Shown piece by piece: positions 1-8,450 of a DNA stretch of 15,063 bases. The translations under genes and the position numbers were made by a program. The notes below the pieces were generated by a model. The model did not search any database. It saw only the letters and a list, made by a program, of their open reading frames with translations, and was not told where the DNA came from. This stretch comes from an uncultured Eubacteriales bacterium (GTDB lineage: Bacteria; Bacillota; Clostridia; Oscillospirales; Oscillospiraceae): NCBI GenBank assembly GCA_900555735.1, contig USMI01000032.1, forward strand, positions 1-15,063, in the 5' to 3' direction. Numbering within the stretch: position 1 is the first letter of the stretch; each line of letters begins with the position of its first letter.

Positions 1-2138
<2,138 letters not shown>

Positions 2139-2151
2139 TTTCATACGAGCC

Positions 2152-2187
2152 AAACCGGGCGGCGGCTGATGTCGCCGCCCGAGGTTT
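2152..2187 (+). terminator. Terminator-like hairpin after secA
   Basis: A GC-rich stem GGGCGGCG/CGCCGCCC (2157-2164 with 2173-2180) can extend inward by a G-T and a C-G pair to a TGAT loop. An outer AAACC/GGTTT stem (2152-2156 with 2183-2187) joins through a 2-base bulge. The tail is pyrimidine rich (TTTCTCTCT) but not a clean T run. It lies 13 bases after the secA stop, so an intrinsic terminator of moderate strength is the likeliest role. Confidence 0.6.
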
Positions 2188-2214
2188 CTCTCTGGCGCAG
2201 TCTGCACTCGTTTT

Positions 2215-2299
2215 GTAGGGGGCGATGCCCACATCGGCCCGCACGATGAACGAATATATCTGCGCTGCACGGCGGGGCGATGTGGGCATCGCCCCCTAC
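2215..2299. repeat. Nested inverted repeat, GTAGGGG-ended palindromic element
   Basis: Bases 2215-2236 and 2278-2299 form a perfect 22-bp inverted repeat around a 41-base centre. Each arm begins (or ends, on the opposite strand) with GTAGGGG. The arms are also self-complementary. The right arm folds as GGGGCGATG-TGGG-CATCGCCCC (2275-2296). The left arm folds as CGATG-CCCA-CATCG with flanking G and C runs and one mismatch. The element lies in the secA-pgeF spacer and encodes nothing visible. Similar GTAGG-led hairpins occur at 8451-8732, so this belongs to a dispersed intergenic repeat family. Confidence 0.8.
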
Positions 2300-2343
2300 G
2301 CCAATACAATGATCTCCCATCTATCCCCCGAAAGGAGCCTCAC

Positions 2344-3150
2344 ATGTTCCACACCAACACAAAAAACGGCATCACATACCTGACCGCCGATACCCTGTCC
2401 GGCGTATGCCACGGCTTTTCCACCCGCACCGGCGGCGTATCCCCCGCGCCGTGGGACAGTCTGAATCTCGGCGTGGGCCGGGGCGACGAGCTGACGCGGG
2501 TACAGGAGAACTACCGCCGGTTCTGCGCCGCGCTGGGCACGGACGTCAACCGGGTGGTGCTGTCCAAGCAGATACACGAGGATGTGGTGCGCCATGTCAC
2601 TGAGGAGGACATCGGCAAAGGCCTGTGGCGCGACCGGGACTATCCCTCCGTGGACGGCATGGTCACCGACGTACCACATCTGCCGCTGGTGGTGTTCTCC
2701 GCCGACTGCAATGTGGTGCTGCTCTACGACCCCGTCCGCAGGGCCATCGGTGCCTGCCATGCCGGATGGCGCGGCACGGCGCTGGGCATCGCCGGAAAAA
2801 CGGTGCGGGAGATGCAGCGTCTTTTCGGCTGCGACCCGACTGACATCCGTGCCGCTATCGGCCCTGCCATCGGCCAGTGCTGCTTCGAGACGGACGGCGA
2901 CGTGCCGGAGGCCCTGCGTGCCGCGCTGGGCGGCGAGGCCGAGCCGTATATCACATGGAACGGCAGCAAGTATCACATTGACCTGAAATCCGTCAACGCC
3001 CTATGGCTGCGGAAGGCCGGTGTCTCCCGGATCGACGTCAGCGGCGACTGCACCGCCTGCCGTACCGATCTCTATTGGAGCCACAGAAAGCACGGCGGCG
3101 ACCGGGGCAGTCAGATCGCCATGATCTCGCTGGTGGAGGATCCGTCATGA
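2344..3150 (+). CDS. pgeF: PgeF/YfiH-type peptidoglycan editing factor (laccase-domain protein)
   Basis: 268 residues, the full length for the YfiH/PgeF family (formerly 'polyphenol oxidase' or 'multicopper laccase domain'). In E. coli the family member is linked to removing misincorporated residues from peptidoglycan precursors; purine nucleoside activities are reported for other members. The likely metal site is visible: H78 in KQIHEDVV, C122 in SADCNVVLL and H139 in CHAGWRGT, matching the His-Cys-His set of YfiH. Other hallmarks are FSTRTGGVS (25-33), DGMVTD (104-109), and GPAIGQCCFE (173-182), a variant of the usual GPCIGPC. The ATG follows AAAGGAG at 2331-2337 with a 6-base spacer. The stop overlaps the next gene in an ATGA junction, so the two are probably translated from one message. 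Confidence 0.93.
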   Translation: MFHTNTKNGITYLTADTLSGVCHGFSTRTGGVSPAPWDSLNLGVGRGDELTRVQENYRRFCAALGTDVNRVVLSKQIHEDVVRHVTEEDIGKGLWRDRDYPSVDGMVTDVPHLPLVVFSADCNVVLLYDPVRRAIGACHAGWRGTALGIAGKTVREMQRLFGCDPTDIRAAIGPAIGQCCFETDGDVPEALRAALGGEAEPYITWNGSKYHIDLKSVNALWLRKAGVSRIDVSGDCTACRTDLYWSHRKHGGDRGSQIAMISLVEDPS

Positions 3151-4715
3151 AAAAACGCTTTGCGGCGGCGCTGCTGGCCGCGCTGATGCTGCTCTCCCTT
3201 GCTGGCTGCGCCAGCTGGGACCCGGGCACCTACTCCAACGACCCCATGAGCGAGCTGTACGACTACTATCAGCCTGACGCGCCGGAGGAAACGCCCTCCC
3301 TTACCGCCTTTGTGCTGCCCTCTCTCAGCGGCGTAACGCTGGACCCCATCACCTGTCCCGACGGCATACAGCTGACGGTGGCGGCCCTGCTATACGAGCC
3401 GCTGTACCGCCTGACGCCGCAGTTTGAAACGGAGAACGTGCTGGCCCAGAGCGAGAGCTACGATGTCGAGACCTTCACCTATACCATCCGTCTGCGCAGC
3501 GGCGTCCGGTTCAGTGACGGCACGGCGTTGACGGCGCAGGACGTGGCCGCCACACTGCTGCGGGCCCAGCAGTCCCCCCGCTATGCCGCCCGGCTGACGG
3601 ACGTGGTCTCCGTCACCGCCGCAGGCAGCGACGCCGTGACCATTCAGCTGGCGCAGGACCGCCGGAGCTTTACCTCCCTGCTGGATATCCCCATCGTCAA
3701 ATCCGGCACAGAAGCGTCTGCTACGCCCACCGGCACCGGCCCTTACGCCAGAGAGGACGATACCCTGCGGCAGAACACCTTCTGGTGGCGCACGGCAGAT
3801 TTGCCCTTTTCCGAGATCGGGCTGCTGTTCTATAAGAGCGAGGAGGCCGCGGCCTATGCCTTTTCCTCTCATGACGTGCAGCTGCTGGCCTGCGACCTGA
3901 CATCCGCCAACGGGAGCATCGCCTCCACCAGCGGCAGCTATACCGACGCAGATACCACCATTCTGCAATTTCTCGGCTTCAATATGTCCCGCAAGCTGTT
4001 TCAGGACGAGAACATGCGGCAGGCCATCGGCATGGCGGTGGATCGTGCCGCCATCGTCAGCGCCTACCTGATGGGACACGGCGCAGCGACTCAGTTCCCC
4101 GTGCATCCCGCCAGTGAGCTGTATCCCCGGTCGCTGGAAAGCACCTATAACGCCGCCGGCTGTGCCGCCGCCATGGCGGAGCTGAACATGGCCGACGGCG
4201 AGGGCGTCTATGACCTGACGCTGCTGGTCAACAGCGAGAACAGCTGCAAGGTCGCGGCGGCGCAGGAGATTGCGCAGGCGCTGAATCAGTATGATTTTAA
4301 CGTTACCGTTCGCGCGCTGGATTGGGACGAGTACCTGACCGCCCTGTCCGAGGGCCGCTTCGATCTGTACTATGGCGAATGTAAGCTGACGGCGGACTGG
4401 GATGTCTCGGCGCTGCTGGCCACCGGCGGCAGCCTGAACTACGGCGGCTGGGCCGACCCGATACTGGACACGCAGCTGGCCGCCTGCCTTACCGCCAAGG
4501 ACACTTACAGCCGCTCCACTGCGCTGGAAACGCTGTGCCGCCGTCTGCGTTCCCAGACGCCCATCGTCCCCATCTGCTTCAAGCGCACCTCCGTGTTGCT
4601 GCCCAATAACGCGGTGGACGCCATCACCCCCACCGCCGCCGATCCCTTCTATCAGCTGGAGAATTGGCACGTCAACTGGGACACGGCGGATACGAAAACA
4701 GATACAAAAAAATGA
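3147..4715 (+). CDS. Family-5 extracellular solute-binding lipoprotein (oligopeptide/dipeptide ABC type)
   Basis: 522 residues. The start chosen is the ATG at 3147, which overlaps the pgeF stop by four bases (ATGA) and has GGAGGA at 3135-3140. A longer reading from 3003 lies inside pgeF and is not credible. Residues 1-20 are a basic, hydrophobic lipoprotein signal with lipobox LAGC, so C21 should be lipidated and the protein anchored outside the membrane. The body matches the SBP_bac_5 (DppA/OppA) fold: LLYEPLY, GVRFSDGTALTAQDV, PTGTGPY, and FNMSRKLFQDENMRQAIGMAVDRAAIV. No permease or ATPase genes lie alongside, so it is an orphan receptor here. The ligand cannot be told; peptides are typical of the family. 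The stop codon lies inside the terminator stem. Coupling to pgeF hints at a cell-wall peptide link, but this is inference. Confidence 0.9.
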   Translation: MKKRFAAALLAALMLLSLAGCASWDPGTYSNDPMSELYDYYQPDAPEETPSLTAFVLPSLSGVTLDPITCPDGIQLTVAALLYEPLYRLTPQFETENVLAQSESYDVETFTYTIRLRSGVRFSDGTALTAQDVAATLLRAQQSPRYAARLTDVVSVTAAGSDAVTIQLAQDRRSFTSLLDIPIVKSGTEASATPTGTGPYAREDDTLRQNTFWWRTADLPFSEIGLLFYKSEEAAAYAFSSHDVQLLACDLTSANGSIASTSGSYTDADTTILQFLGFNMSRKLFQDENMRQAIGMAVDRAAIVSAYLMGHGAATQFPVHPASELYPRSLESTYNAAGCAAAMAELNMADGEGVYDLTLLVNSENSCKVAAAQEIAQALNQYDFNVTVRALDWDEYLTALSEGRFDLYYGECKLTADWDVSALLATGGSLNYGGWADPILDTQLAACLTAKDTYSRSTALETLCRRLRSQTPIVPICFKRTSVLLPNNAVDAITPTAADPFYQLENWHVNWDTADTKTDTKK

Positions 4716-4741
4716 GTCGGCTAAAGCCGACTCATTTTTTT
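4706..4741. terminator. Bidirectional terminator between the solute-binding gene and lexA
   Basis: A 9-bp stem TGAGTCGGC/GCCGACTCA (4713-4721 with 4726-4734) with loop TAAA is flanked by seven A and seven T, giving a U tract in both directions. The stem's first three bases are the TGA stop of the plus-strand gene. On the minus strand it follows the lexA stop by six bases. It therefore ends both convergent units. Confidence 0.95.
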
Positions 4742-4747
4742 CGCATT

Positions 4748-5389
4748 TTAATACGTCCGGATCACGGCGCTGACCTTGCCCAGAATGGAGGCGTTGCGCC
4801 CGTCAATGGGGCTGTACGCATCGTTCTCCGGCATCAGCCACACCTGACCGTCCTTGCGCTTCAGGCGCTTCACCGTAGCCTCGTCCTCGATCAGCGCCAC
4901 GATGATCTCGCCATTGTGGGCCTCGCGCTGCTGGTGCACCACCACAAGGTCTCCCGGCAGGATACCGGCATTCAGCATGGACTCGCCCCGCACACGCAGC
5001 GCGAAATACTCGCCGTCCCGTCCGCCGGTGTCGAAGGTCAGGTAATCCTCGATACACTCCTGTGCCAGAATGGGCGTGCCTGCCGCCACCGTGCCCACAA
5101 TGGGCACGCGGCCCGCCGGAGGCTCGATCTCCTCCGCGGAAGGCGCCGCCGCAACAGCAGCCGGCGCGGGAGATGCCGGCTTTGTCAGCGTGATGGTGCG
5201 GCCCTTACGGCCCGACTTTTTGATCACGCCCAGCTCCTCCATGTGCTTCAGGTGAAAATGCACCGTGGACGGGGATTTCAGTCCCACGGCGACGCCGATC
5301 TCCCGGACGGAGGGCGGATAGCCCTGCTCCGCCAGCGTCCGCGCAATATAATCATAGATTTTCTGCTGCATTTTGGTCATCTGCGCCAT
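4748..5389 (-). CDS. lexA: SOS repressor LexA
   Basis: 213 residues. LexA represses DNA-damage genes until RecA filaments trigger its self-cleavage. The N-terminal winged helix-turn-helix is clear (PPSVREIGVAVGLKSPSTVHFHLKHMEELG, residues 25-54). A proline/alanine-rich linker follows (71-93). The cleavage site is A103-G104 in GTVAAGTP, the catalytic serine is S137 in RGESMLNAGILPGD, and the general-base lysine is K174 in EATVKRL, so it should be cleavage-competent. The ATG at 5389 has AAAGGAGT upstream at a good distance. Its promoter and an SOS-like operator lie at 5431-5468, which implies autoregulation. It is divergent from secG and convergent with the solute-binding gene; no other SOS gene is adjacent. 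Confidence 0.97.
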   Translation of the reverse strand: MAQMTKMQQKIYDYIARTLAEQGYPPSVREIGVAVGLKSPSTVHFHLKHMEELGVIKKSGRKGRTITLTKPASPAPAAVAAAPSAEEIEPPAGRVPIVGTVAAGTPILAQECIEDYLTFDTGGRDGEYFALRVRGESMLNAGILPGDLVVVHQQREAHNGEIIVALIEDEATVKRLKRKDGQVWLMPENDAYSPIDGRNASILGKVSAVIRTY

Positions 5390-5430
5390 ATGCCACTCCT
5401 TTTCCCCTCGGTGCCTATACGATCACTACC

Positions 5431-5459
5431 AGTATACCACATGCCATCTTGTTTTGCAA
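5431..5459 (-). promoter_or_regulatory. lexA promoter
   Basis: On the minus strand, -35 TTGCAA (5459-5454), a 17-base spacer and -10 TATACT (5436-5431) are preceded by TGG, an extended -10. The spacing is ideal and the elements lie about 40-70 bases upstream of the lexA ATG. The -35 shares three bases with the SOS-box-like palindrome. Confidence 0.8.
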
Positions 5460-5468
5460 CATTTGTTC
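5457..5468. promoter_or_regulatory. Putative LexA operator (SOS box)
   Basis: CAACATTTGTTC on the plus strand (GAACAAATGTTG on the minus) differs by one base from the Gram-positive LexA consensus GAAC-N4-GTTC. It overlaps the lexA -35, where binding would block RNA polymerase. Position and sequence together support autoregulation; binding has not been shown. Confidence 0.7.
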
Positions 5469-5507
5469 TAAAATAATTTTTTAATTTTTGCTTGCTTTTT
5501 AGCCTTG

Positions 5508-5537
5508 ACTGTGGTAGTATAAATTTTACTGTGATAG
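5508..5537 (+). repeat. Two direct repeats ACTGTGRTAG spaced 20 bases, upstream of secG
   Basis: ACTGTGGTAG (5508-5517) and ACTGTGATAG (5528-5537) are 20 bases apart, about two helical turns. TTGACT at 5505-5510 resembles a -35, but no good -10 stands at 16-18 bases from it, so the secG promoter is not fixed. TATAAA at 5518 and TAGTAT at 5515 are alternative -10 candidates. The repeats may be an operator or promoter parts. Confidence 0.35.
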
Positions 5538-5539
5538 GT

Positions 5540-5562
5540 ATGTCTGTCGTTTGGACAGGCAT
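5540..5562 (+). promoter_or_regulatory. Leader hairpin before the secG ribosome binding site
   Basis: A 9-bp stem (5540-5548 with 5554-5562, including one G-T pair) closes the loop GTTTG. It ends 11 bases before the GGAGG of secG and has only a short T stretch after it. It could modulate translation or mRNA stability. A weak terminator is less likely. Confidence 0.4.
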
Positions 5563-5587
5563 GAAATAGTTTTGGAGGGTGTTCCGT

Positions 5588-5830
5588 ATGCTTCTGTTTG
5601 TTATGATCCTGCAGCTGCTCGCTGCTTTGGCACTGATCCTGATCGTGCTGTTCCAGTCCGGTAAGAGTCAGGGTTTGTCCGGCGCCATCGGCGGTATTGC
5701 CGATTCCTACATGGCTAAGAGCAAGGCCCGTTCTCTGGACGCCAAGCTGGCCAAGAGCACCAAGTGGCTGGGCGCCGTGTTTGTCGTTCTGACGCTGGTT
5801 CTCAACTGCATGATCGCCGCCGGTCTGTAA
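5588..5830 (+). CDS. secG: Protein-export channel subunit SecG
   Basis: 80 residues, normal for SecG, the small membrane subunit that stimulates SecA-driven export through SecYE. Two hydrophobic helices are seen (about 1-23 and 59-79), joined by the conserved cytoplasmic loop FQSGKSQGLSGAIGG. The start chosen is the ATG at 5588, nine bases after GGAGG at 5574-5578. A GTG at 5579 in the same frame overlaps that ribosome binding site edge and would have none of its own. The gene stands alone, divergent from lexA and followed at once by a terminator. Confidence 0.95.
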   Translation: MLLFVMILQLLAALALILIVLFQSGKSQGLSGAIGGIADSYMAKSKARSLDAKLAKSTKWLGAVFVVLTLVLNCMIAAGL

Positions 5831-5847
5831 GCCGTATTTGTCACCAG

Positions 5848-5880
5848 AATATCCCGATGCGTATGCATCGGGATATTTTT
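5848..5880 (+). terminator. Intrinsic terminator of secG
   Basis: A 13-bp perfect stem (5848-5860 with 5865-5877) with loop GTAT runs into TTTTT. The following deacetylase stop codon (minus strand) begins at its right edge, so it also separates the convergent genes. The opposite strand lacks a clear T run. Confidence 0.9.
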
Positions 5881-6592
5881 ATTTGGCCTGCCGGTAGGTC
5901 GTGCCGCCCTCCGGCCGGATACCACGCAGCGCCAGCAGCTCCGCCACCGTTACGAACCGATAGCCCTGCTGCTGCAAATGGTCCACCGCCTGTAAGGCCG
6001 CCGACACGGAATTGAGATACCGGTCATGCAGCAGGATGATATCCCCATCCCCGGTATCCCGATAGATGATGTCCAGTATCTTTCCCGCGTCCTTGCTCTT
6101 CCAGTCCTCCGTATCCACCGACCAGTTGATGATCGGCACTGTCAGGGCGCTACTCTCCTCCTCGGACAGCAGGCCGTAGGGCGGGCGCACCCAGTAGTCC
6201 CCCTCCCCCAGAAGCTCCTGCAGCAGCTGGTCATTTTTCTGCATATCCTGCGCCGCTTCCTGAGCAGACAGCTTATCCAATTCCTTGTGGTCGTAGGAAT
6301 GGTTGCCCACCTGATGGCCCTCGGCAGCCATGCGCGTCACGATATCCGGGTCCTTCACCACCTGACAGCCCACCACGAAGAAGGTGGCGTGAACGCCCCG
6401 CTCCTTCAGGCCGTCCAGCAGTTGGGGCGTGCAGCGGGGCGACGGGCCGTCATCGAAGGTCAGGGCCACATATTTGATATTCTCCACCTCCGCCGGGCTG
6501 TTGGCCGCTGCGGCTCTTTCCGGCAGCGACGCACCGGCGCAGGCTGTCAGCAACAGCAGCGCCGTCAGCAAAGTGCAGATCCTCCGCTTCAT
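5879..6592 (-). CDS. Polysaccharide deacetylase lipoprotein (NodB homology, CE4)
   Basis: 237 residues. CE4 enzymes remove acetyl groups from GlcNAc or MurNAc in peptidoglycan or other polymers using a metal ion. The N-terminus is a lipoprotein signal with lipobox LTAC (C18). All five CE4 motifs are present: TFDDGPS (D47, D48), NHSYDH with metal ligands H98 and H102, RPPYG (136-140), VDTEDW (159-164) and ILLHD (H189, D190). It should therefore be active outside the membrane. The start has an almost full anti-SD match, GGAGGTGA, at 6604-6597. It is transcribed towards secG and bounded by terminators on both sides, so it is probably monocistronic. Peptidoglycan is the likely substrate, but the subfamily cannot be settled here. 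Confidence 0.92.
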   Translation of the reverse strand: MKRRICTLLTALLLLTACAGASLPERAAAANSPAEVENIKYVALTFDDGPSPRCTPQLLDGLKERGVHATFFVVGCQVVKDPDIVTRMAAEGHQVGNHSYDHKELDKLSAQEAAQDMQKNDQLLQELLGEGDYWVRPPYGLLSEEESSALTVPIINWSVDTEDWKSKDAGKILDIIYRDTGDGDIILLHDRYLNSVSAALQAVDHLQQQGYRFVTVAELLALRGIRPEGGTTYRQAK

Positions 6593-6636
6593 CCCATCAC
6601 CTCCCCACAGTATATGCGGAGGATGCAGGCAAACAG

Positions 6637-6666
6637 AACAGGGCAGGGGTCCTCCCCTGCCCTGTT
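6637..6666 (-). terminator. Terminator after the zinc-ribbon operon
   Basis: A 13-bp perfect stem AACAGGGCAGGGG/CCCCTGCCCTGTT (6637-6649 with 6654-6666) closes a 4-base loop. It stands just after the minus-strand stop at 6670. The minus-strand tail is TTCTGTTTG and the plus-strand tail is TTTCTTTATT, so it could work both ways. It separates the three-gene unit from the deacetylase. Confidence 0.8.
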
Positions 6667-6669
6667 TCT

Positions 6670-7437
6670 TTATTCGCCAGTCGCGTTTTGGAGCATATCC
6701 GTAATGTCCACCCGTGCCTCATAGTACATCTCATTCTGTGTGACATAGCCGTAGAAGGACAGATAGGCCTCCGACACATTCTCCCAGCCGAAGCCCTCGT
6801 CGGTGTAGCCGTACTGCCAGCTGCTGTCCCCCATGTTGTCCTCATACCATGTGTAGGTATACAGCTCGCTGCCGTCCTCATACCGGACATACAGCTCCGG
6901 CGTCCATGTCGGCTCCTTCTCCCAATGCACCGTCGCCAGCAGCTGCCGCTCTGCGTCGATGCCGACGGAATCCACCCACACCGGCTGGTCGTCCAGCACA
7001 AACTGCTCGCCCGGCGCGTAGTAAAATACATAGTCGTCGGTGATCTCCTGCGCAGGCTCCTCGACCTGTACCGGAACGTTAGAACTTCCCTCAGACGTAT
7101 GCGCTGAGCTGATCAGTCCGGCCACCACGATAAACACTGCCACCAGCACCACGGCCAGCCCGACAAGCTTTCTGGTGGTCAGCTCTCCGCCGCCGCGGCG
7201 GACGGTCGGCTCGTCGCTTTCGTGAGCGATCTCATGCTCATAGCAGTCCTTCCGCTGCCGGTTGGCGCCGCTCTGCCGCTGGAACTGCTGCTCGTTCAGC
7301 AGTTCCGCGTTGCCCTCCTCGTCGAAATCCACCCGAAGGCGGCTGGATGGCTTGTTATACGCGCCGCAATGGGGACACAGATCACTCTCGTGATAGCTGT
7401 ATCGTTTGCCGCAGGACTTACATTTGATACTTGACAT
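6670..7437 (-). CDS. Zinc-ribbon protein with one transmembrane helix and an extracytoplasmic domain
   Basis: 255 residues, function not recognised. A treble-clef or ribbon-type zinc site opens the protein: C6-x2-C9 and C21-x2-C24 (CPHCGAYN). A charged region follows to about 85, then one transmembrane helix (91-110). The tail of about 140 residues outside the membrane is rich in Tyr, Trp, Asp and Glu. The first 67 residues match the next gene upstream at 54 of 67 positions, so the pair arose by duplication and diverged after CYE (67). AAGGAG stands before the ATG, right after the upstream stop (12-base gap). It is the last gene of a three-gene unit. Zinc-ribbon membrane proteins often serve as sensors or assembly factors, but nothing here fixes a role. 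Confidence 0.8.
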   Translation of the reverse strand: MSSIKCKSCGKRYSYHESDLCPHCGAYNKPSSRLRVDFDEEGNAELLNEQQFQRQSGANRQRKDCYEHEIAHESDEPTVRRGGGELTTRKLVGLAVVLVAVFIVVAGLISSAHTSEGSSNVPVQVEEPAQEITDDYVFYYAPGEQFVLDDQPVWVDSVGIDAERQLLATVHWEKEPTWTPELYVRYEDGSELYTYTWYEDNMGDSSWQYGYTDEGFGWENVSEAYLSFYGYVTQNEMYYEARVDITDMLQNATGE

Positions 7438-7449
7438 GATCTTCTCCTT

Positions 7450-7848
7450 TTACCACCGTGCCACGGACAGGATCAAGAACAGCACGAAGGCCAGCACCCC
7501 CAGCAGCACCTTGCCGCCCTCCGGCATCTCGCCGTCCTGATTTCTGCGGAAGTAACCGCTGAACCGCTTTAGCTGCTCCGTCAGCTGTTGGTTATCCAAT
7601 CCGGGGATCCGCACCTGACGGGCGGCACCCTCGTGACATTCCTTCTGCTCATAGCAATCCTTCCGCTTCCGCCCCGCCGCGCTCTGCTGCAAAAACTGCC
7701 GTTCATTCAGCAGCTCCGCGTTGCCGTCCTTGTCAAAATCCACCCGCATACGGCTGGATGGACGGTTATACGCGCCGCAGTGGGGGCACAGGTCGCTCTC
7801 ATGATAGCTGTACCGCCGCCCGCAGGCTTTGCATTTGATGCTGGCCAT
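7450..7848 (-). CDS. Short zinc-ribbon protein with C-terminal membrane anchor
   Basis: 132 residues, function not recognised. The N-terminal zinc ribbon (C6, C9, C21, C24) and the following 40 residues are a near copy of the gene at 6670-7437 (about 81% identity over 67 residues). After that it diverges: a charged linker with two further cysteines (C65 in DCYE and C71 in ECHE), then a single hydrophobic helix at 113-130 that ends two residues before the stop. It is therefore probably tail-anchored, with the ribbon in the cytoplasm and no outside domain. GGAGGGG precedes the ATG. It lies 15 bases after the gene at 7864-8334 and 12 before its paralogue, so one message is likely. Confidence 0.8.
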   Translation of the reverse strand: MASIKCKACGRRYSYHESDLCPHCGAYNRPSSRMRVDFDKDGNAELLNERQFLQQSAAGRKRKDCYEQKECHEGAARQVRIPGLDNQQLTEQLKRFSGYFRRNQDGEMPEGGKVLLGVLAFVLFLILSVARW

Positions 7849-7863
7849 CGTCGTTCCCCTCCC

Positions 7864-8334
7864 TTATCGACACCACGCTTCCAGATCCTCGCTCAATGGA
7901 AAATATGCCCTGAACCGGTCAACAATCTCTTTCTCCCGGCTGATCAGCAGCGTATAGCTGCTGTCAAAGGGCACGATCTCAAACCGTGCCAGCGGGTTCT
8001 GTACCTCGACCGGCAGCCGCCACAGTGCATTGTTGTTATCGCGGGCGTTGGGCAGCGGATATTCCAGCGCCTGCTCTTCTGTGACAGTCTTATCAAAGGC
8101 GGACAGCACGGCCCATATCCACTGGGGGTTATGGTATTTCCGCTGTAACGCCGTCAACTCGCTGCCGCTCATCCAGCAGTAGTTGTACTGCAGCTCCGGA
8201 ATATCCACATTGCACTCGCAGTCGGTGATCAGCCAGTTATAGTTCTCCTGAATATTCCCCAGCGCGGCGAAGACCCGATCCAGATTTGTATATCCCACCT
8301 CGCCCTTCGCCAGAATCGCTCCATAATGCATCAT
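7864..8334 (-). CDS. Uncharacterised 156-residue cytoplasmic protein
   Basis: The family is not recognised with confidence. The protein begins MMHYGAIL and has no signal or membrane helix. It is rich in aromatic residues (YNWLITDCEC, YCWMSGSEL, NPQWIWAVLSAF). It ends with a block FEIVPFDSSYTLLISREKEIVDRFRAYFP that reads like small alpha/beta proteins seen in toxin-immunity settings in Firmicutes; that likeness is only an impression. AGGG at 8345-8342 serves the ATG at 8334, and a second ATG follows directly at 8331. It is the first intact gene of the zinc-ribbon unit, downstream of the promoter at 8491-8520. Confidence 0.7.
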   Translation of the reverse strand: MMHYGAILAKGEVGYTNLDRVFAALGNIQENYNWLITDCECNVDIPELQYNYCWMSGSELTALQRKYHNPQWIWAVLSAFDKTVTEEQALEYPLPNARDNNNALWRLPVEVQNPLARFEIVPFDSSYTLLISREKEIVDRFRAYFPLSEDLEAWCR

Positions 8335-8344
8335 CGTCTATCCC

Positions 8345-8440
8345 TCATTTCTCATACAAAGTATGCCATACAGCAGCGGCATTGTCCAGCAAGTTGAAGT
8401 TGCGTTTCGGTTTTTTCGCCAAATCCGCCGCAACTTGAAG
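8345..8440 (-). pseudogene. Possible orphan C-terminal coding fragment
   Basis: On the minus strand, 31 codons read LQVAADLAKKPKRN...WHTLYEK and end in TGA at 8347-8345, ten bases before the next start. The composition looks protein-like and the stop-to-start spacing is operon-like, but no start codon with a ribosome binding site lies upstream and the frame runs straight into the GTAGGGG palindrome at 8451. It may be the tail of a gene cut by repeat insertion. Alternatively it is a non-coding repeat, since it contains the inverted pair AAGTTGCG/CGCAACTT (8397-8404, 8429-8436). Confidence 0.3.
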
Positions 8441-8450
8441 TTTACATGCC

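Noticed and set aside
3003..3146. N-terminal extension of the solute-binding protein upstream of the ATG at 3147
   Set aside because: It lies wholly inside pgeF, has no ribosome binding site, and would bury the lipoprotein signal peptide.
3390..4670. Long minus-strand open frame of 426 codons
   Set aside because: It is antisense to the solute-binding gene, rich in Gly/Gln/Val low-complexity stretches typical of GC-rich shadow frames, with no recognisable domain.
5579..5587. GTG at 5579 as start of secG
   Set aside because: It touches the GGAGG element itself; the ATG at 5588 has correct spacing and gives the standard SecG N-terminus.
6609..6614. TATACT as -10 box for the deacetylase gene (minus strand)
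   Set aside because: The predicted start point would fall inside the ribosome binding site at 6604-6597, and no -35 stands at the right distance.
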